Below are positions 17,702 to 27,510 of a stretch of 64,000 nucleotides of DNA, piece by piece. The notes beneath the pieces were generated by a model. It was not told where the DNA came from. It searched no databases and saw nothing but the letters and a program-made list of their open reading frames with translations. Where the stretch lies: positions 434,001 through 498,000 of the forward strand of contig NZ_CP107996.1 in the NCBI RefSeq assembly GCF_036088315.1, read 5' to 3'. Positions within the stretch are counted from its first letter, which is position 1. Each line of letters starts with the position of its first letter. The position numbers and the translations under genes were made by a program. The stretch is from Streptomyces sp. NBC_00344 (GTDB lineage Bacteria > Actinomycetota > Actinomycetes > Streptomycetales > Streptomycetaceae).

Positions 17702-17707
17702 GTCCTG

Positions 17708-19916
<2,209 letters not shown>

Positions 19917-20210
19917 ATGCAGCGAGACTTCAGGACGGCAACAGGCCTGGCACTGGCCGCGAGCCTGGTACTCGTGGCTCTGTCCGGATGTTCGCAGGAC
20001 TACAACGACAAGCGCGGCAAGGGCGACGCTCCGGTATCGGGGAAGGCAGGCGACAACACCCCTGCCGAGGTGTTCAACTTCCCCGACGGATTCGGCAACA
20101 TCGCCACCAAATGCGTGGGCCACGGCAATCGCGCGTATGTCACGACGAACGCCTCGGCCCCGTCGAATGTCCAGATAGTCGAGGACAGCACCTGCGGAGG
20201 CAGCCGGTGA
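19917..20210 (+). CDS. Small hypothetical lipoprotein, first of a tandem pair
   Basis: A 97-residue protein with a lipoprotein signal ending LSGC (Cys24). The mature part reads KGDAPVSGKAGD, then FNFPDGFGNIATKCVGHGNRAYVTT and a final short Cys-containing tail. Two cysteines may pair outside the membrane. ATG 19917 follows a GGGG-rich site. Function is unknown. It is closely similar in plan and sequence to the next gene, which begins inside its stop codon, so the two are translated together and arose by tandem duplication. Confidence 0.75.
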   Translation: MQRDFRTATGLALAASLVLVALSGCSQDYNDKRGKGDAPVSGKAGDNTPAEVFNFPDGFGNIATKCVGHGNRAYVTTNASAPSNVQIVEDSTCGGSR

Positions 20211-20506
20211 AACGAGCCGCCCTCGCCGCTTGTGTCCCCCTCGCGCTCACACTCGGGTGTTCACGACAGCACGACGATGAGCGGGGCAAGGCGGATGCGC
20301 CGGTCAGCGGACGGGCGGGCGAGGACTCCGCCGCCGAGATCTACGAATTCCCCGACGGATCCGGCAGTCTCACCACTAAATGCGTGGCCGTGGGACAGCG
20401 CGCCTACACCACGACCCGCGCTGTCCGGGCCGAAGAAGATGACACGAAGATCATCCCTGCTCACCAGGCGGTCGTACCCGATCCGCAGTGCACGGGCAGC
20501 CCCTGA
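20207..20506 (+). CDS. Small hypothetical lipoprotein, second of a tandem pair
   Basis: A 99-residue paralogue of the preceding protein. The GTG at 20207 overlaps the upstream stop (GTGA) and has GGAGG in the end of the upstream gene. The signal ends LTLGC. The shared blocks are KADAPVSGRAGED, FPDGSGSLTTKCVAVGQRAYTTT and a Cys-Thr-Gly or Cys-Gly-Gly tail. Function is unknown. It could be a surface-anchored binding or inhibitor protein, but nothing in the sequence shows this. A strong terminator begins at the base after its stop codon. Confidence 0.75.
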   Translation: MKRAALAACVPLALTLGCSRQHDDERGKADAPVSGRAGEDSAAEIYEFPDGSGSLTTKCVAVGQRAYTTTRAVRAEEDDTKIIPAHQAVVPDPQCTGSP

Positions 20507-20556
20507 GCCGGCCCACGGAGCCGGGGGGCGCAGCCGCGCCGGCTCCGTGGGCCGGC
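20507..20556 (+). terminator. Hairpin terminator after the lipoprotein pair
   Basis: A perfect 18-bp GC-rich stem with a 14-base loop begins immediately after the TGA of the second lipoprotein. Confidence 0.8.
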
Positions 20557-20563
20557 CGTCCCG

Positions 20564-20625
20564 GACGGGCAGTGCAACCCCGGGCCTGGCAGCGGCACGC
20601 CGGCCCCGGGGTCGCACTGCCCGTC
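20564..20625. terminator. Second hairpin between convergent genes
   Basis: A long stem with arms GACGGGCAGTGC and its complement, extended by ACCCCGGG pairing after one mismatch, lies between the convergent lipoprotein and SGNH hydrolase genes. It can serve the minus-strand hydrolase gene. Confidence 0.65.
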
Positions 20626-20658
20626 TTCACTGCGGGGGCCGGGTCATGAACCGCCGGT

Positions 20659-21534
20659 TCAGAACTTCTTGAGGAAGGTATCCGCTATGACCTGGTAGCC
20701 AGTGTCGTTCGCATGGATGTCACCGCGTGCCATATTGGTCCACTGCAGGATACGGGCCACATTCAGCGGCACCTGCTGCCCGCCCAGCGGCGTGAGCGGA
20801 AGGAAGCTGTTGGTGCGGAACGCCGCGGCCACATCGGCCGTCGGTATCCCGTGCAGAGCGTCCGTGAGGCCGATCGTGGCGTTGAGCGCGTCCCCGAGCG
20901 GTACCGACAGAGCTGCCGCGGACCGTCCCTGAGAGCCCGTCATCCACGCCGCCAGGTAGGGATCGTAGAGGTTCATACCGACGATCCGGGTACGCGGACC
21001 CGCTGCGGCCTTCAGCCGGTCCAGGATGGTGTCCAGCCCGCTGCGGACCTTGCCGATACCCGCCACCGTGCAGGCGACATCGATGTTTCCCGCAGTCATG
21101 CACCGGTCGACGTCGTTGGCTCCGATGTCCAGGGTGACCACGGTCCGTGCGTCGTGATGGGTACGCAGGAAGGTCTCCGCCTCGGCGAGTTGCGAGTCGG
21201 CGTAGGAGTGCGGATAGGGACAGCCGCCGTCGATCATGGAGCCGGTCGTCTCGCCCGGACAGCCCAGTCCGACGAAGCCGAAGGAACCCCCGCCGGCCGA
21301 CGCGCGCGCCGCCAGCGTGCGGGCGATGTCCTGCGCATAGCCGCGACCGGTCACATGGCCGCCGCCGGGAAGTGTCTGGTATCCAGCGGCCAGCGAGTCG
21401 CCCAGGGCCAGGTAGTAACGCGGCCCCGCGGTATCCGTGGCCGAGGCAGGTGCCGACGTGCCGAACAGTGCGACCGCGGTGAACAGTGCCGTGGACAGAA
21501 CAGTCCCGGCGGGTCTGAACAGTGATGCGCGCAT
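20659..21534 (-). CDS. Secreted SGNH/GDSL-family hydrolase
   Basis: A 291-residue exported enzyme with a Sec signal ending APASA (residues 28-32). Block I is YLALGDSLAAGYQ with the nucleophile serine, block III is DIGANDVD, and block V is DIHANDTGYQ with the catalytic Asp-x-x-His pattern. Several cysteines (GLGCPGE, GGCPYP, RCM, VACT) suggest disulfides, as in Streptomyces secreted lipases and esterases. It would hydrolyse esters outside the cell, with substrate unknown. ATG 21534 has a GGAGG site. It is transcribed alone towards the terminator pair it shares with the lipoproteins. Confidence 0.85.
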   Translation of the reverse strand: MRASLFRPAGTVLSTALFTAVALFGTSAPASATDTAGPRYYLALGDSLAAGYQTLPGGGHVTGRGYAQDIARTLAARASAGGGSFGFVGLGCPGETTGSMIDGGCPYPHSYADSQLAEAETFLRTHHDARTVVTLDIGANDVDRCMTAGNIDVACTVAGIGKVRSGLDTILDRLKAAAGPRTRIVGMNLYDPYLAAWMTGSQGRSAAALSVPLGDALNATIGLTDALHGIPTADVAAAFRTNSFLPLTPLGGQQVPLNVARILQWTNMARGDIHANDTGYQVIADTFLKKF

Positions 21535-21749
21535 GGAGCCTCCAGCGGAGTCGGGTGGAGAACGCCGTTGACGCTACTGCCTGGTAGCCGCGGTGAGTAG
21601 ATTCCGGACAGGACCTCTCCGGGTGCGCTCCGGCCCCTCCCCTGCCGGTCATGGGCGGCAGGTCTCCGCCGTCAGGTGCGATGAGTTTCGGCCTGCGCGG
21701 GAGTCGGAACAGATGCAAGGCGGAATCGCGACGACCAAAGGAGAGAGTC

Positions 21750-22223
21750 ATGCCCCGGATCACGCCCAACCTCTGGTTCGACACCGAGAGCGAGGAGGCT
21801 GCCGAGTTCTACGTGTCGGTGTTCCCGAACTCGGAAATCAAGGGCATCACCCACTACGGCGAGGCCGGCCCCAGGCCCGCCGGAATGGTGCTGACCGTCG
21901 ACTTCTCCCTCGACGGCCAGGACTACATCGCGATCAACGGCGGTCCCGAGTTCACATTCGACGAGGCGATCTCATTGATGATCACCTGCGCCGACCAGGA
22001 AGAGATCGACTACTACTGGGCGAAGCTCTCCGACGGCGGGCAGGAGGGCCCGTGCGGATGGCTGAAGGACAGGTACGGACTCTCCTGGCAGGTCGCCCCC
22101 GACGGGATGGTCGAGATCCTGAACGACCCGGATCCCGCACGCGGACAACGGGCGATGAAGGCGATGCTCGGCATGAAGAAGATCGACATCGCAGCGCTCA
22201 GGGCCGCCGCCGGTCAGCCGTGA
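21750..22223 (+). CDS. PhnB-like VOC superfamily protein
   Basis: A 157-residue soluble protein. It starts ITPNLWFDTESEEAAEFYVSVFPNSEI, the classic opening of PhnB-like or 3-demethylubiquinone-methyltransferase-like VOC proteins, and ends with the DP-x-RGQRAMKAMLGMKKIDI block. These proteins have paired beta-alpha-beta-beta-beta folds and are often of unknown substrate. ATG 21750 follows AAAGGAGAG. It lies upstream of the HD-domain gene on the same strand, with about 265 bases between them that hold a 30-bp tandem repeat. Confidence 0.82.
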   Translation: MPRITPNLWFDTESEEAAEFYVSVFPNSEIKGITHYGEAGPRPAGMVLTVDFSLDGQDYIAINGGPEFTFDEAISLMITCADQEEIDYYWAKLSDGGQEGPCGWLKDRYGLSWQVAPDGMVEILNDPDPARGQRAMKAMLGMKKIDIAALRAAAGQP

Positions 22224-22340
22224 CGGTGGTGGCATCCACCGCAGCCGGCGGTTCCCGCGCTGCCGGGCCCGGTACGGTCGGCGGGACCGCCGACCGTTCG
22301 GCCCGCCCGCGATCCGTCGGCACTCCGGCCGTGGCCATGT

Positions 22341-22460
22341 GCACGGGCACGAGTAGGGCCACAGGTGCAGGCACAGGCATGAGTACCGCCACGGGCACTC
22401 GCACGGGCACGAGTACGGCCACGGCCACGTTCACAGGCACCGACAACCACACCGACACCG
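22341..22460 (+). repeat. Degenerate 30-bp tandem repeat, about four units
   Basis: Units start at 22341, 22371, 22401 and 22431. The first 22 bases of units 1 and 3 differ at one position (GCACGGGCACGAGTA then G or C, then GGCCAC); unit 2 is slightly diverged and unit 4 poorly kept. Inside each unit there is a six-base rhythm. Read in plus frame 2 from ATG 22337 it would encode a Thr/Gly/Ala decapeptide repeat whose stop overlaps the next gene's ATG. Confidence 0.7.
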
Positions 22461-22488
22461 CAGAACACAACGACCGACGGAGAGCGCG

Positions 22489-23127
22489 ATGACCGAGACG
22501 ATCGCGGGGATCACGATCCCCGGGACGGCGCTGGCTCAGGAGGCCACCGAACTGGTACGGGCGGCCACCAGCCCCCTGCTCTTCGACCACTCCCGCCGGG
22601 TATTTCTCTTCGGATCGCTCAAGGGCCGGCACCGGGGCCTGGACCCCGATCCCGAACTCCTCTACGTGGGAGCGATGTTCCACGACCTGGGTCTGACCGA
22701 ACGTTACCGGCGCACCGACCAGCGGTTCGAAGTCGACGGCGCCGACCTCGCCCGGGACTTCCTGCTGGCGCACGGCCGCAGTGAGGCGGAGGCACGCGCC
22801 GTGTGGTTGTCCATCGCGCTGCACACGACTCCCGGCATCGCCGAGCACCTGGAACCAGAGATCGCCCTGGTCACCGCGGGTGTGGAAACCGACGTTATCG
22901 GCCTGGACCTCGATGAGATCACGACCGAGCAGATCGGAGCGGTGACGGACGCGCATCACCGGCCGGACTTCAAGCGGCGCATCCTGCGGGCGTTCACCGA
23001 GGGGATGAAGGACCGTCCCGACACCACGTTCGGGACCATGAACGACGACGTGCTCGCCCACTTCGTACCCGGATTCGCCCGGCAGGACTTCGTCGACATC
23101 ATTCTGAACTCCGCCTGGCCGGAATGA
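22489..23127 (+). CDS. HD-domain protein
   Basis: A 212-residue protein. It has the first metal histidine in FDHSRRVF, the HD pair in AMFHDLGLTERY and a further histidine in ALHTTPGIAEH, the HD phosphohydrolase-like metal site. The family includes nucleotide phosphohydrolases and many plant and fungal cyanamide hydratase-like proteins; the spacing and SIALHTTPGI resemble the latter group, but the substrate cannot be told. ATG 22489 follows GGAGAG. It converges with the Clp-N gene, leaving seven bases between stops. Confidence 0.8.
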   Translation: MTETIAGITIPGTALAQEATELVRAATSPLLFDHSRRVFLFGSLKGRHRGLDPDPELLYVGAMFHDLGLTERYRRTDQRFEVDGADLARDFLLAHGRSEAEARAVWLSIALHTTPGIAEHLEPEIALVTAGVETDVIGLDLDEITTEQIGAVTDAHHRPDFKRRILRAFTEGMKDRPDTTFGTMNDDVLAHFVPGFARQDFVDIILNSAWPE

Positions 23128-23134
23128 CGCGTCG

Positions 23135-23599
23135 TCACCCCTTCCGGATCCGACCGCGTACCGCGGTCCTGTCGATTCCCAGTTGTCCCATCAGCTCCGC
23201 AGCGGGGTCCGGCTGCTCGCAGTCGAGAAGCGCGAGCAGCAGGTGCTCGGGACCGATGCGGCGGCTGCCGTCCCTGCGTACCTCGCCAACGGCGCGCGGA
23301 AGGACCGCGCGGGCCCCCGAGGTGAGAGGGGTGCGCTTGCGCGAAACCGGGACCGGCGGACGCTCGACACCCTCGACATCGACGCCGATCGCGGCCAGCG
23401 CGGACCGGTCGAGAGTGTCGAGGGCGGTGCGGGCGGTATCGAGGTCGACGCCGAGGGTCCGTACCGCGGACGAGTCAGGATCGTGGAGCACACCCAGCAG
23501 GAGGTGCTCGGTGCCGATGCGGCGATCGCCGCGCAGCCGCGCCTCGTCCAGAGCCGCCGCGACCACAGCGCGGGCACCTGCCGCGAATTGTTCGAACAT
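23135..23599 (-). CDS. Clp-N domain protein, partner of an adjacent HTH gene
   Basis: A 154-residue protein made of two Clp N-terminal repeats, the substrate- and adaptor-binding module of ClpA/ClpC. The repeats are marked by RRIGTEHLLLGVLHDP and RRIGPEHLLLALLDCE. There is no AAA+ ATPase domain, so it cannot unfold proteins itself. It starts eight bases after the stop of the HTH gene and is co-transcribed with it. Since the same two modules are fused in one protein at 50261-51001, I infer that HTH and Clp-N proteins act as a complex here, with Clp-N as a sensor or as a handle for Clp proteolysis. Confidence 0.85.
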   Translation of the reverse strand: MFEQFAAGARAVVAAALDEARLRGDRRIGTEHLLLGVLHDPDSSAVRTLGVDLDTARTALDTLDRSALAAIGVDVEGVERPPVPVSRKRTPLTSGARAVLPRAVGEVRRDGSRRIGPEHLLLALLDCEQPDPAAELMGQLGIDRTAVRGRIRKG

Positions 23600-23606
23600 C
23601 GCTGTC

Positions 23607-23810
23607 TCACTTCCCGTGTTTGGTGTGTGCGGATTGCCGTGACACGCCGAGCGCGTCCCCGATCTGCTCCCAGGACCAGCCCTGTTCCCGGGCGCGCGCC
23701 ACCGATGCCGCCTCGACCTGCTCGGCCAGCCGGTGCAGGGCGCCCACCGCCCGTAGCCCCACGGCGGGGTCGTGCGACCTGAGACGTTCCGAGATATCTC
23801 GCGTTTCCAT
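23607..23810 (-). CDS. Small helix-turn-helix DNA-binding protein
   Basis: A 67-residue protein with a C-terminal helix-turn-helix: QGWSWEQIGDALGVSRQSAHTKHGK, with the recognition helix around VSRQSAH. The N-terminus is an amphipathic helix that may dimerise. The matching segment in the fused protein at 50.3-51.0 kb is GASWTDIGRSMGVTRQAAQKRF. ATG 23810 has no ribosome site and lies seven bases from a -10 element, so the message should be leaderless. It is the first gene of a two-gene operon under a palindromic promoter and is the likely binder of that palindrome. Confidence 0.82.
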   Translation of the reverse strand: METRDISERLRSHDPAVGLRAVGALHRLAEQVEAASVARAREQGWSWEQIGDALGVSRQSAHTKHGK

Positions 23811-23813
23811 GAA

Positions 23814-23858
23814 TGTCAGTCTGGGTTGACACGCACCTCGTGTCAACCCAGGCTGACA
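23814..23858. promoter_or_regulatory. Palindromic bidirectional promoter/operator of the HTH-ClpN operon
   Basis: Twenty-base arms with one G-T mismatch flank five bases. The core is GGTTGACA (23824-23831), nine bases, TGTCAACC (23841-23848). Leftwards, TTGACA is a -35, the spacer is 17, the -10 is CAGACT, and seven bases lead to ATG 23810. Rightwards, symmetry gives TTGACA, a spacer of 17 and CAGGCT. A repressor bound to the core would cover both promoters. Confidence 0.8.
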
Positions 23859-23907
23859 GCAAGAAAGGGGCCGTCACCGGACGCCCCCGGGCGGGAGGAG
23901 ATCCGCG

Positions 23908-24020
23908 ATGACCCATGACGTCGTGATCGTCGGTGGCCCCAACGGGTCCTGCGCGAAGCTCTGAGCGCCTGGTTCGGTCCCGGAACCGACGGGAAGGACC
24001 GGCGGCCCCCGCAAGCGTAA
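23908..24020 (+). pseudogene. Remnant of a FAD-dependent monooxygenase gene (internal deletion)
   Basis: A GGAGGAG ribosome site leads into ATG 23908 and MTHDVVIVGGPNGS, the start of a FAD-binding GxGxxG segment as found in aromatic monooxygenases, with one glycine missing. The frame stops at 23964. In the next frame LREALSAWFGPGTDGKDRR runs to TAA 24020, which looks like the usual C-terminal end of the same family. About 1.4 kb that should separate them is gone, so an internal deletion has fused the two gene ends. It is divergent from the HTH-ClpN operon across the shared palindrome. Confidence 0.65.
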
Positions 24021-24030
24021 TCTGCTGGTC

Positions 24031-24429
24031 ATGAGCGGCGAGAGAGAGCTACGGACACTGCTGAGCGGCATGCGCCCCGAACTGAACGACGGGCGCTACG
24101 TGTTCGCCACCCTGACCGGTGATGTCCCTCCGGGGGTCACACCCGTGGTGACGGTGTCTGAGCCGGAGGGCCTCACCCTCGTCCTCACACAGCAGGAAGC
24201 CGACGCGGCCGGACTGGGTTACGGGTATGTGGCGGGCTGGATCACACTGCGCGTGCACTCCGCGCTCGATGCGGTCGGCCTCACCGCGGCGGTCGCCCGG
24301 GAGCTCGCCGCGTCGGACATGAGCTGCAATGTGGTCGCCGGGTTCCATCACGACCATCTGTTCGTCCCCCACGCCCGCGCGGCCGAGGCGGTCGGGCTGC
24401 TGCGCGATCTCGGACTCCGGTCCCGCTGA
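24031..24429 (+). CDS. ACT-domain protein (DUF2241-like)
   Basis: A 132-residue soluble protein. It starts ELRTLLSGMRPELNDGRYVFATL, then has LTLVLTQQEADAAGL and WITLRVHSALDAVGLTAAVARELA, and ends SCNVVAGFHHDHLFVPHARAAEAVGLL. This matches the small ACT-like proteins often annotated as DUF2241 or CASTOR-type ACT proteins, which have two ACT folds and may bind amino acids. Its partner is unknown. The start is ATG 24031. It converges on the VWA-associated gene across a bidirectional terminator. Confidence 0.78.
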   Translation: MSGERELRTLLSGMRPELNDGRYVFATLTGDVPPGVTPVVTVSEPEGLTLVLTQQEADAAGLGYGYVAGWITLRVHSALDAVGLTAAVARELAASDMSCNVVAGFHHDHLFVPHARAAEAVGLLRDLGLRSR

Positions 24430-24444
24430 CCGCCGGCGTGCGCG

Positions 24445-24482
24445 TCCGCCCCGTCCGGATCCTTCCGGCCGGACGGGGCGGA
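24445..24482. terminator. Bidirectional hairpin terminator
   Basis: A perfect 14-bp stem (TCCGCCCCGTCCGG and its complement) with a ten-base loop lies between two convergent genes. Confidence 0.75.
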
Positions 24483-24487
24483 GGGAG

Positions 24488-25336
24488 TCAGACCCGTCCG
24501 GCGGGCGCTCCGCGGGAAGGGCGGCCGGGCCCGCGGGTCAGCGCATACCCGGCAATGCCGGCGAGAGCCCCCAGGACCCCTCCGCCCGCGGTCCAGATCC
24601 AGCGGTCGGACCACCAGCCTGACGACCAGCCGTCCTCGGGTTCGACGGCGGTGGCGGCCGCAGGCTGAGACGTGGAGGAATCCGCGGCCTGTGACACTCC
24701 GGCGGCAGCGGCCGGCGCGAGCGGTGCGGCAAGCCTGCCGCCGACATCGTGGGAACCGCCGCTGTCCTCCGCGGCGGCCTGCACCTCCGTCTGCACCGGC
24801 AGCCCCAGATCCTGCTGCGGCAGGTCCAGGACGGTCAGCCTGATGTAGTAACTCCCGGGCAGTGGGTCGTTGGCCCACGGTTCTGCCCAGGACCGCACGG
24901 CCCGCAGGTGACAGGTCATGGTGACCGATGTGGCGTCAGGTGCGGCGACCCGGGTCTGGCTGCCGTACCGGCAGGCCTGCCGGCGGCGCAGTCCGTCGTA
25001 GATGTCGAGCTGCCAGGTGGCGGCGCCGTGCCGGGTGGCGCTTTCGGGGAGTTTCACCGTCGCGTCGACCGTGACGTTCTGACCGGCGTCGGCCGGGAAG
25101 ACCCAGTACAGGTAGTCGCCGGTGGAGGCGCTCGCCGTGGCGCGCTGTCCCTGTGCGACGGCTGTCGCCGTACGGAAGTCGGTGCCCGCCTCGGTCGGGG
25201 CACCGGCGTCGTCACCGCCGTCCGCCGACCGCGGCGAAGACGCGGACGGCGAAGGCGTGCCCGCCACGGCTGTGCCTGCCGAGGCGAAGAGGGCGAGGCC
25301 GGCCAGCAGCGCCGGCAGTATCCGGGTGGTACGCAT
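24488..25336 (-). CDS. Exported membrane-anchored protein coupled to a VWA protein
   Basis: A 282-residue protein with a Sec signal (residues 1-26), a Ser/Pro-rich linker, a beta-rich extracellular domain (YLYWVFPADAGQNVTVDATVKLPES, WQLDIYDGLRRRQACRYGSQTRV) and a C-terminal transmembrane helix (WTAGGGVLGALAGIAGYALTRG) with a short basic tail. The beta domain contains paired cysteines and resembles the pre-peptidase-like domain found next to VWA domains. Its ATG overlaps the stop of the upstream VWA gene (TGATG), so the two are translationally coupled and their products probably form one complex on the outer face of the membrane. Function is unknown. Confidence 0.75.
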   Translation of the reverse strand: MRTTRILPALLAGLALFASAGTAVAGTPSPSASSPRSADGGDDAGAPTEAGTDFRTATAVAQGQRATASASTGDYLYWVFPADAGQNVTVDATVKLPESATRHGAATWQLDIYDGLRRRQACRYGSQTRVAAPDATSVTMTCHLRAVRSWAEPWANDPLPGSYYIRLTVLDLPQQDLGLPVQTEVQAAAEDSGGSHDVGGRLAAPLAPAAAAGVSQAADSSTSQPAAATAVEPEDGWSSGWWSDRWIWTAGGGVLGALAGIAGYALTRGPGRPSRGAPAGRV

Positions 25337-26616
25337 CAGTTGGTCCTCCAGACCGTGAGGCGCCAGCGTGAGATCCAGCCCCACAGCAGGCCCGCGAGGA
25401 GCCCGGTGAGCGTCAGAACGCCGAGCAGCCACCAGCCGCGGCCGAGTCCGAAGGCGGCGACGTCGGAGGCCTGGTCGGGTGCGTCCACGAGCGCGATGTC
25501 GAGTTCGACAGGAAGGCCGGGTTCGGTCTTGACCGCCGGTGGCGCGGAGAAGGAGTTGCTGAGCTGGAGGCAGACCGTCTCGGCGGGTGCCGATGAGCCG
25601 TCCGCGTCATCGGAGCCGGCCGGCGGTTTGGGGTAGCGCAGGCCCGTGGAAATCGCGTCGGTACGACCGGTGCCCGTCTCCTGGCCCCGGACGATCTCCC
25701 TGCCGTGCTGGGTCATGGCCTGCAGCAGGACTCCGTAGTCGCCGTTGACCACCCGATCGGCAGCCACGCTCACCGAAGCACGCAGCTCCTGACCCGGCCG
25801 GACATCCACGCGGTACCAGCGGTGCTGGGCGAACCGCTGCCGGTCGCTGTAGAGGCCCGGCTTCAGCTGGGGGGCCTGTGCGCAGCTGCCGGCCCCCTCG
25901 GTCGCGACAGGCGTGGCGACCGGCGCGGCCGCGCGGTCCACCAGCTGGGTGACGCGTCCCGAGAGTTCGTTCGTGTGCCGCACCGAGGTGTAGGTACCGC
26001 CGGTGGCCGCCGCGATACAGGTCAACTGCTTACGGGTCCTGGTGTCGGGCACAAGCCCGAGTGTGTCGACCACGAGATGGAGACCCTGGGCGGCGATGTC
26101 GCGGGCCACCTCACAGGGGTCCAGCGGGGCACAGGTGTCCTCGCCGTCCGAGATGAGCACGATCCGGCGGGTCGCCGTCCCGCCCTTGAGATCGCGGGCC
26201 GCGGCCTGCAGAGCGGGGCCGATCGGGGTCCAGCCGGTGGGGGCGAGGGTGGCAACGGCGGTCTTGGCCTCGGTGCGGTCCAGGTCACCGACGGGGTAGA
26301 GCTGCCGGGTGTCCTTGCACCCGGTCTTCCTGTCGTTGCCCGGATAGTCGGCGCCCAGCGTGCGTATGCCCAGTTCCACATGCTCGGGCACCGAATCCAG
26401 GACTTCGTTGAACGCCTGCTTCGCCGCGGTCATCCGGGAGCCACCGTCGATGTCCCGCGTCCGCATCGAGCCGCTCACATCGAGCACCAGCTCGACCTTG
26501 GGTGCCGGCTTCGCGGACGGTTCTCCGGCCACGGCAGCAGAGGGGAAGGTTCCGGCGGCCAGGGCCGCCAGGAGCAGACACGCCCCGGCAGCCGACCGTT
26601 TTCTCATGATCATCAC
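25336..26616 (-). CDS. Exported von Willebrand factor A domain protein
   Basis: A 426-residue protein with a signal peptide (to about residue 30), a VWA domain (about 39-220) with a metal-site motif DVSGSMR, the conserved threonine in PTGWTPIGPALQ and the aspartate in LISDGEDTC, then a second beta domain like that of the partner protein, and a C-terminal transmembrane helix (WWLLGVLTLTGLLAGLLWGW). VWA domains bind protein partners through magnesium. GTG 26616 and ATG 26613 and 26607 are all possible starts. It is the first gene of a two-gene operon; no protease or channel partner is encoded nearby. Confidence 0.82.
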   Translation of the reverse strand: MMIMRKRSAAGACLLLAALAAGTFPSAAVAGEPSAKPAPKVELVLDVSGSMRTRDIDGGSRMTAAKQAFNEVLDSVPEHVELGIRTLGADYPGNDRKTGCKDTRQLYPVGDLDRTEAKTAVATLAPTGWTPIGPALQAAARDLKGGTATRRIVLISDGEDTCAPLDPCEVARDIAAQGLHLVVDTLGLVPDTRTRKQLTCIAAATGGTYTSVRHTNELSGRVTQLVDRAAAPVATPVATEGAGSCAQAPQLKPGLYSDRQRFAQHRWYRVDVRPGQELRASVSVAADRVVNGDYGVLLQAMTQHGREIVRGQETGTGRTDAISTGLRYPKPPAGSDDADGSSAPAETVCLQLSNSFSAPPAVKTEPGLPVELDIALVDAPDQASDVAAFGLGRGWWLLGVLTLTGLLAGLLWGWISRWRLTVWRTN

Positions 26617-26691
26617 CGGATGGTACGGACTCCCCGGCGGAACTCCAAAACGGTTCCTGAGGAGGGGAGTTCGGAAGCAGCCGGGCGAGGG

Positions 26692-27510
26692 TCAGCGGGG
26701 CTTGCGGGCGATGACTCCGAACATGGTCACCGACATGTGCAGCCCGCCCCGCTCGGCCGCCGCGGTGAGATCCGCGTACAGCCGGTCCCGCTGCTGCTCC
26801 GTGATCAGCGCACTCTGTACGGCCTTCTCACCGAGCATACGGACGAGGGGCCAGGTGACCTTGCCCGGGTCCTGGATGAGCGCCTGGGAGCCGAGATCGT
26901 CGATCTCCAGTCCCGCCGCGGCGAGTTGGCCCACGAGTTTCCGTCCGGCGTGCGGGTTGGCGGCCGCGGAGAGCGCACCGCCGGTCAGTACGGCCACCAC
27001 TTCCGGTTCGCCCGGATAAAGGATCGTCGTCGCCCAGTCGGTGTCCAGCAGCGCGACCCGCCCGCCCGGCCGCAGCACCCTGGCGATCTCCTCCGCCGCC
27101 CTGTCCGACTCGGCAAGATGCTGGAACACCCGCTCGCACCAGACCACATCGATGTCGGCGTCATCGACCGGCAGGGCGAGGGCGTCACCGCCGACGAACC
27201 GGGCCACGCTGCCCGCGTCGGCCGCGCGTTGCCGGGCGGTTTCCCGCAGTCCCGGATTGGGCTCCACACCTACCGCGTAGCCGCTCGATGTCACAGCCGC
27301 CGCGAGCGCCCGGATCTCCGAACCGGTTCCCGAGCCGATGTCCAGTGCCCGTTCACCGGGCTGCGCGGCCAGCCCCTGGTGCCCCCAGTCACGAAGTCGC
27401 CGCACGCCCGCGCTTGCCGCCTGGGTATCCAGTGCTTCGATCAGCCGGTCGGTGTGCGAGGCGTCCATGTTGTCCGAATGGAAAGCCGAGGTCGGCCGTG
27501 ATTCCCCCAT
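26692..27510 (-). CDS. SAM-dependent methyltransferase, class I
   Basis: A 272-residue soluble enzyme. Motif I is ALDIGSGTGSEIRAL, motif II-like acidic residues follow in GVEPN, and the post-I block is VWCERVFQHLAESDRAAEEIARVLRPGGRVALLD. This is the UbiE/Methyltransf_11 type of fold. Its substrate is not predictable. The C-terminal half (ILYPGEPEVVAVLTGGALSAAANPHAGRKL) carries the usual lid. The start at 27510 is an ATG without a strong ribosome site. It is transcribed alone, 75 bases before the VWA operon on the same strand. Confidence 0.8.
   Translation of the reverse strand: MGESRPTSAFHSDNMDASHTDRLIEALDTQAASAGVRRLRDWGHQGLAAQPGERALDIGSGTGSEIRALAAAVTSSGYAVGVEPNPGLRETARQRAADAGSVARFVGGDALALPVDDADIDVVWCERVFQHLAESDRAAEEIARVLRPGGRVALLDTDWATTILYPGEPEVVAVLTGGALSAAANPHAGRKLVGQLAAAGLEIDDLGSQALIQDPGKVTWPLVRMLGEKAVQSALITEQQRDRLYADLTAAAERGGLHMSVTMFGVIARKPR

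Noticed and set aside
22198..23061. Minus-strand frame opposite the HD gene with Val/Pro repeats
   Set aside because: The repeat arises from the 30-bp DNA repeat, and the rest is antisense to a clear HD-domain gene.
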